A stretch of 8,769 nt of DNA from contig DKWG01000014.1 of NCBI GenBank assembly GCA_002491605.1, positions 1-8,769 of the forward strand, written 5' to 3'. A model generated the notes under the pieces. That model saw only the letters and a list, made by a program, of their open reading frames with translations, was not told the DNA's origin and made no database searches. Positions 3,951 through 8,769 of the stretch are shown here, piece after piece. The translations under genes were made by a program, and so were the position numbers. Position 1 is the stretch's first letter, and the number at the start of each line of letters is the position of its first letter. Source of the stretch: Ruminococcus sp. UBA7158 (GTDB lineage: Bacteria > Bacillota > Clostridia > Oscillospirales > Ruminococcaceae).

Positions 3951-6900
3951 TTACTTCTTCTTTTTCCTCTTAACCACTATGCACACTACCGCCGCTCCAA
4001 CTGCAATCGCTGCGGCAATTATCGCCGCTGTAACATAAGTATTTATGCCGGATTCATTGCCCAAATCAAGCTCTGTCATGGCTATGATATTTTTAAGAGA
4101 GTTTTCAGCATTGGTCAAAGAAACGATATCGTTTCCCGATACCTCCATAGACAAAACGTCGTCAGAATAGGTTTTTGCCTTATTTAACAGCGATGCTGTC
4201 GTCTTTGAATTCTCTTCCTTGGCAAGTCGATCTATTTCCTTAGCTAAATCCGATATGCTGTCCTTATACTCCTCGGCGGTTCTTGCACGGCGGATTATTA
4301 TGTAGTTGAGATTAATTGTGGTATTCTCAGCAGGCAGCGGTCGGCGCAGGCTTATTGTCAGGAAGCCGTCTAAATCTGTCCAGACTGTGCCGCAGACCTC
4401 AACGTGCGAGCCGTTAGGAACGATAACGCTTTCCTCTATTATGCTCGACGCCATTGTCTGAGCCTTCTTCGAGCTTCTCATCTGAGCGTCTGACACATAG
4501 TTTGCGTATACATTTACATTGCTCGAGTTGTTCCACTCGTTACCGAGACCGATAAATACGTCGTACTGCTCATGAGGCTCGAGCTCGAACTTATAGTCGA
4601 TAAATACCTCTCCGACTTCATTTAGCACTCTGTCCGAGCCGTCCTGACCGCAGGCAAAGCGGAAGGTGGCGTTCATATCTAAATTATCCTCTGTGCCTCT
4701 TCCCGTGTCGGGACGTGTCCACTCGGTGAATACTCCCTTTGAGTCGCCGTTGTAGCTGTAATTAGTTCCGTCGGGATCTAAGTAGTCAACCAGTCCCCAC
4801 ATTTTTCCTGTCTTAGGGTCGGTTCCATATATCATATCGCTTAAAGAGTTATTTTCACCCAAGCGTCCGCCCTTGGGGCGTGTTTCAGGGTCGTGGTCGC
4901 CGCTGTCAACCAAGTAAACGGTAACGTCTCTTACGATATCGCTCTTAGTTATAGTGAAGTCATCAAGATAGGTTTCAAATCCGCTCTTTGAGTTGACCTT
5001 TAAAACAAAGCTGATCTCAGAATTGTCCTCCGGGACGTTTACAAGATAAGTGACCTTCGAGTATTCCTCAGTCGGCACTAAGGTGACGTGCACGCCTTCC
5101 TTTTTGTCAACAGCCGCATACAGCTCTATACTGCTGAAGCCGCCGATTCTTTCCGAATTGTAGCCCTTATTTTTCATGACAAAGCTAAGCTCATAAACAC
5201 CGCTCTTGTCGATTTTAACGCTGTTTTCAACACTTGCGTTTCCGATGACCTTAAGATAACACTTGTTCCGGAATCTATCAAAATATGACGATTCAACGCC
5301 GGACTTCCCACCGGCTTTTATCTTCCAGCCGTCTGTATTGCCGGTTCCGAAGCTGTTGTTTGCAATCAGCGGGTCACGGTTTTCCGCTCCCGATTCAGTG
5401 CGTTCAAACTCAACCGCAAGCTCAACGTCAGAGCTTACCTTGTCGGCGGTGTATCGATATTCGCCGTCGTTTCCTTTAGTGAGCGACACTTCATTGCCGT
5501 TTAACATCGCTCTTTTTACACCTTGCTCGGCATAAACGGTAAATGTAACGCTTCCGCCGTCCGAAACGGTATTTTTGTCAGCGGAAACAATTCCGCCCTG
5601 ACTGTACTTGAATGTCGCCTTGTGAGCGTTAGCGGAGTTTGACTTATTAACCTGTGCCGGCATAATTATGAATTTTGAAAGGTTGGGCATAGAGTTCGTT
5701 ATCGGTATATCACCGGGCTTATCCATATAATAGCCCTGCTCCGAACCGCCTATCATGCTCTTTTTCAGACCGACCCTTTCGGCGTCATTGTTGTCAAGAC
5801 CCTTTATAACCGACCAGCTGTCGTCGTTAAAGAGCTTGATTTTGTTTTCGCCCTTTTCGAGATCGATATAAACTGTCTTCTCCTTAAATGTGTCCTTTGA
5901 AAGTGAGTTTATAAAGAAGTACCTTTTCGCCTCGCCGCCGTTCACCTGAACGCATAGGTATTTATCAATTATCTTGGTGTTATAGCCGTGAGTGCCGAAA
6001 ATTTCGTCGTTTGAATGGAATATTCTTAAAGCATACGTTCCTGCTTCATCTGCATTGTAGGTAAACTCAAGATACTTGTTTACATCCGAGGACGCATTTA
6101 CATCACCCGAAAGGCTTCTGCCGACAACATACTCAATGCCCGAAGGCACTGAGCTTACAGCTGTCTTATCTGTGCTCCTGAACTCCTTATAAAGCTCAGG
6201 CTTGCCCTTGTCGTCAGCCTTGACCTTCCAGACGTAATATGATACGTCCTCAGTGTCAGCACCGCTCGGTACAGCGTCCACAGCACTTATTTCCGTTTCA
6301 TATTCATCGCTCTGAGCAAATGAGCTTATTCTTACACTGTCGAGCAAAATACTGCTTTGTGCGTCGATATCAATAATGTTCATGCCCTTTTGCAGATAAA
6401 CAGATGTTGACGCTTCACTCCAAGCCGAGGACGCCCCGAGGGCAAGCTCAAACTCAACGCCGTCCAAAGCTCTTACCGTATTTCCGACATATATTCTCGC
6501 CTTAGTGTCGGCACTGCCGATATATCTAAGCTCGGTGCTGTAAAGTCCGCTTTCGGGAACATTTACGGCTAAGCGGATTCCTCCGCCGTCCCTAACAGCG
6601 TTTTTCTCAAGACCGCTAATATATCCTCGTCCCGAATACCCTTCTGTTTTAGTTTCCGTTGCAACTGCTGTCTTTTTAACTGAGGCAAGCTGATTAAACT
6701 CAGAGTCCTCAGCCTCGAGCAGTATATCAAATGCCGCTTCGCCCTCGCCGTATGCTCCGCTGTAGGTTATGAACAAAACGTCAAGCAAAATGTTGTGGTC
6801 AAGCTCGTCAGATAAGCCCTTTATAGTTATTGAATGCTCCCCTGCCGTTAAATCGCAGTGCATAGAATATATATCCGACCAGTCACGAAGCATGGTATTT

Positions 6901-8642
6901 TCTAAGACTATAGTTTCAGAGCTGTCGTCAATGCTGAGCTCAGCTAAAACGTTCTTGGGGCCGTGTTTGTCCTCGTTTCCTCTGTCAGTGCCTGTACCGT
7001 TGCCGTAGACAAGCTCTAATTTATAGTTGCCGTCAGCCGGTATATTGACATTAAAGCGCACGCCTGATTTTTTGTTTACGCCCGAAACGTAAGCTCTGCC
7101 CGAAGCATAGTATCCGCCGCTGCCGCCGACATATGACTGACCCAAAAGCTCTGCGCTTTCAGCCTCGTATATGCCGACACTGCTTGAAGAAAACGCTGCG
7201 ACATCGGCGTCGTCCGAAGCAGGAGTTACCGTTAGGCTGTAGCCTGACGAAGCTATCATATCGTCCAAGTCGATAACTAAATGACCGCCGTCAAGCTCGA
7301 ATACGCCCTCCACGAGGGTTTCGGGCTTACAAGCACCCAAAAAGCCCTTAAAATGAGCCGCCTTGAGCGTAACGTTGACCTTTTTAACCTTTTCAAAGCC
7401 CTTAGCCTTTGCCAAGTCCCTCAAAACAATTGCACTTGCACCGTCAACACCGCCGAACAAAACGCTTGCTGTCGACTTTTCACTGTCAATAGCAGCAACA
7501 GCGTTCAGACCGACTGCCGTTGTGTTTTCCGATGTTGTCTTTAAAAGCTTGCCTGTCATATCGGCATACCACTTATAGAACCACCATGCGGAGTTCGGCT
7601 CGTTTGCGTCTGCCGCTAAATCATTTAAGTTATTTGCCTGATGCCAGAAGGGCAGGCAGGCATATGTTTTGTTGTGCTCAAGCATGGAAATGTAGCGAAT
7701 AAGTATTCCCGGGACGCCGCACGCCTCCATGGTTGCATATTCGTTAATTACTATTGTGTTTTCAGGCATATTAAGCTCTTTTGCCATCTGACGGTATTCT
7801 GCGACCTCGCCGGGGTAGCGCTCAAACGCTCCCTCTCCGTCGTCAAGCTGGTGCCATGTCTGGACATCCGGCCAGCAGTTATTCTCGGCGCAGAACTCCA
7901 AAAACTCCTTCATTCCGCCCGGGCGCCAATGACCGTATGCCGCATCGTTAGGTCCGCCGACGGTTGCTTTGGGGTCGGCTTCCTTTATAGCGTCATAATA
8001 AAGCTTCCAAGACTTATAAAACGACTGATAATTATCGGACATCCCGGTTTCGGCATCAACCTGCGGCGAGCCTTCGTTTATCGGCAGGTAGACAATAGCC
8101 TTGTCGATATCTATCTTTCCAAGCTCGTCCTTCGGATTTTTTGGAGTGCCGTGCTTATCGTTCCACTCCTGCTTCCACTTGACTACCGACGGAACAATAA
8201 TTTCCTTTAAGTCCTTGGCATATTGGACGTTTGTGACCTGAGGTCCGAAAATTGCATAGTAGTTGCTGCAATACATCTGAACCATTTCGCCGCCCGACTT
8301 GAAAAAGCTCTCGGCGACATCCAAAGCATCGCCGTAAGGGTGTTCTGTGCCCAGAGCACCCTTAGACGCTAAAACCTTTGGCTTAAGCGGCACTATAAGG
8401 CTGTTTTCGGGAACCCCCTCGCTGCTTATTCCGTATAAAAAGCCGGAGGCGCCGTGCATTATGTCGCCTTCGTCTTCAAGCATATCGACAACCAGTCTCG
8501 GCGTTGCAGCGCTTATCTTGCTCTTTTTCAGGCCCTGTGCGCTTACAGGCAAGGCTGCAAGTGAAACATTGACCGCAGCAGCCGCCGCAATCACAATTGA
8601 CGTAAGCTTTTTTAAAAACCTACTTTTCATTGATATAACCAT
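3951..8642 (-). CDS. Large membrane-anchored surface glycoside hydrolase with multiple carbohydrate-binding modules
   Basis: This is a 1563-residue modular extracellular protein. Residues 1-36 are a Sec signal peptide (KSRFLKK n-region, Ala/Val core, likely cut near VSA-QG). About 48-365 resembles a clan GH-A TIM-barrel hydrolase, perhaps GH39-like. VYLPINEGSP holds a candidate acid/base Glu190, IVINEYAT the candidate nucleophile Glu301, and a Trp-rich strand (WWFYKWYADM) closes the barrel. A small beta domain follows (about 375-475). Tandem CBM6/35-like beta-sandwiches lie at about 488-627 and 640-775, each opening with an EAE motif. A further CBM-like sandwich spans about 798-995. Next come an Ig-like bacterial repeat (1008-1080) and a CBM4/9-like jelly roll (1091-1232). 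An unassigned sandwich region (1236-1450) carries YLVDSGDHDP, then a helical stalk (1453-1525). A membrane helix (1536-1557) precedes KRKKKK; no LPXTG is seen. The substrate is unknown. The start may be Met5 (8630), 12 bases from the SD, or Met1, which lies unusually close to AAGGAAGGA. Confidence 0.78.
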   Translation of the reverse strand: MVISMKSRFLKKLTSIVIAAAAAVNVSLAALPVSAQGLKKSKISAATPRLVVDMLEDEGDIMHGASGFLYGISSEGVPENSLIVPLKPKVLASKGALGTEHPYGDALDVAESFFKSGGEMVQMYCSNYYAIFGPQVTNVQYAKDLKEIIVPSVVKWKQEWNDKHGTPKNPKDELGKIDIDKAIVYLPINEGSPQVDAETGMSDNYQSFYKSWKLYYDAIKEADPKATVGGPNDAAYGHWRPGGMKEFLEFCAENNCWPDVQTWHQLDDGEGAFERYPGEVAEYRQMAKELNMPENTIVINEYATMEACGVPGILIRYISMLEHNKTYACLPFWHQANNLNDLAADANEPNSAWWFYKWYADMTGKLLKTTSENTTAVGLNAVAAIDSEKSTASVLFGGVDGASAIVLRDLAKAKGFEKVKKVNVTLKAAHFKGFLGACKPETLVEGVFELDGGHLVIDLDDMIASSGYSLTVTPASDDADVAAFSSSSVGIYEAESAELLGQSYVGGSGGYYASGRAYVSGVNKKSGVRFNVNIPADGNYKLELVYGNGTGTDRGNEDKHGPKNVLAELSIDDSSETIVLENTMLRDWSDIYSMHCDLTAGEHSITIKGLSDELDHNILLDVLFITYSGAYGEGEAAFDILLEAEDSEFNQLASVKKTAVATETKTEGYSGRGYISGLEKNAVRDGGGIRLAVNVPESGLYSTELRYIGSADTKARIYVGNTVRALDGVEFELALGASSAWSEASTSVYLQKGMNIIDIDAQSSILLDSVRISSFAQSDEYETEISAVDAVPSGADTEDVSYYVWKVKADDKGKPELYKEFRSTDKTAVSSVPSGIEYVVGRSLSGDVNASSDVNKYLEFTYNADEAGTYALRIFHSNDEIFGTHGYNTKIIDKYLCVQVNGGEAKRYFFINSLSKDTFKEKTVYIDLEKGENKIKLFNDDSWSVIKGLDNNDAERVGLKKSMIGGSEQGYYMDKPGDIPITNSMPNLSKFIIMPAQVNKSNSANAHKATFKYSQGGIVSADKNTVSDGGSVTFTVYAEQGVKRAMLNGNEVSLTKGNDGEYRYTADKVSSDVELAVEFERTESGAENRDPLIANNSFGTGNTDGWKIKAGGKSGVESSYFDRFRNKCYLKVIGNASVENSVKIDKSGVYELSFVMKNKGYNSERIGGFSSIELYAAVDKKEGVHVTLVPTEEYSKVTYLVNVPEDNSEISFVLKVNSKSGFETYLDDFTITKSDIVRDVTVYLVDSGDHDPETRPKGGRLGENNSLSDMIYGTDPKTGKMWGLVDYLDPDGTNYSYNGDSKGVFTEWTRPDTGRGTEDNLDMNATFRFACGQDGSDRVLNEVGEVFIDYKFELEPHEQYDVFIGLGNEWNNSSNVNVYANYVSDAQMRSSKKAQTMASSIIEESVIVPNGSHVEVCGTVWTDLDGFLTISLRRPLPAENTTINLNYIIIRRARTAEEYKDSISDLAKEIDRLAKEENSKTTASLLNKAKTYSDDVLSMEVSGNDIVSLTNAENSLKNIIAMTELDLGNESGINTYVTAAIIAAAIAVGAAVVCIVVKRKKKK

Positions 8643-8769
8643 TCCTTCCTTCGCATTTCAAGAATAATAATTCTGCCTTTTCAAACAGACTCGGCCGTTA
8701 AAAAAGGCATAACCATAGGTTTAAAGAAGTCAATGACCTATAGTCTTGATTGTACATATGCAAATTACG

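Noticed and set aside
5088..5535. Overlapping plus-strand open frames inside the large surface-protein gene.
   Set aside because: They are shadows of the minus-strand coding sequence, mutually overlapping and compositionally unlike proteins.
7641..8210. 189-codon open frame on the plus strand.
   Set aside because: It lies antisense inside the glycoside hydrolase barrel coding region. Its protein has no domain character, and the minus-strand frame is clearly the real gene.
8675..8708. GCCTTTT...AAAAGGC stem in the leader of the large surface-protein gene.
   Set aside because: The stem is only 7 base pairs with a 20-base loop and no T-tract on either side, so it is too weak to call a terminator or riboswitch.
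8709..8769. TTGACT (minus strand) as a -35 box for the surface-protein gene.
   Set aside because: No acceptable -10 box follows at 16-18 bases (best is TATGCC), so no promoter is claimed.

Overview
This window looks like chromosomal DNA from an endospore-forming, Gram-positive anaerobe of the class Clostridia, probably a gut or rumen member of the Oscillospiraceae/Ruminococcaceae type. The evidence is a complete spoIIAA-spoIIAB-sigF sporulation operon, strong AGGAGG-type ribosome binding sites, intrinsic terminators, moderate G+C, and a very large secreted, membrane-anchored carbohydrate-active protein. The species assignment is inference.

Left part (1-1230): positions 1-261 hold no gene I can support. 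A divergent pair follows: a small XRE-type helix-turn-helix regulator (262-516, minus) and a small Rossmann-like SLOG/YpsA-type protein (629-1063, plus). The 112-base space between them carries an excellent plus-strand promoter (TTGCAA, 17 bases, TGTTATACT). It is bracketed by two copies of a TTGACC...TATTGGT element that look like operators. The SLOG gene is clearly more A+T-rich than its neighbours, so the pair may be an acquired module. Positions 1064-1230 contain no gene and no promoter I could recognise for the next operon.

Middle part (1231-2933): the sigma-F operon encodes the anti-anti-sigma factor SpoIIAA, the anti-sigma kinase SpoIIAB and the forespore sigma factor SigF. Together these are the partner-switching circuit that turns on forespore transcription. 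A roughly 100-base, TA-flanked, terminal-inverted-repeat element (MITE-like) has inserted between spoIIAB and sigF. Its core is a terminator-like hairpin, so it could dampen sigF expression relative to spoIIAB. A hairpin terminator directly after sigF is shared with the convergent nadE gene.

Right part (3025-8769): nadE (minus) encodes ammonia-dependent NAD+ synthetase. It has a near-perfect promoter (TTGCAA, 17 bases, TATAAT) whose -10 box lies in one arm of a perfect 28-base dyad. Just upstream is the strong terminator of the next gene, also on the minus strand: a 1563-residue surface protein. This has a signal peptide, a clan GH-A-like glycoside hydrolase barrel, several beta-sandwich carbohydrate-binding modules, a poorly characterised C-terminal sandwich region, a helical stalk, and a C-terminal membrane helix with a basic tail. 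It probably acts at the cell surface on plant or host glycans. Its 127-base upstream region runs to the end of the window.
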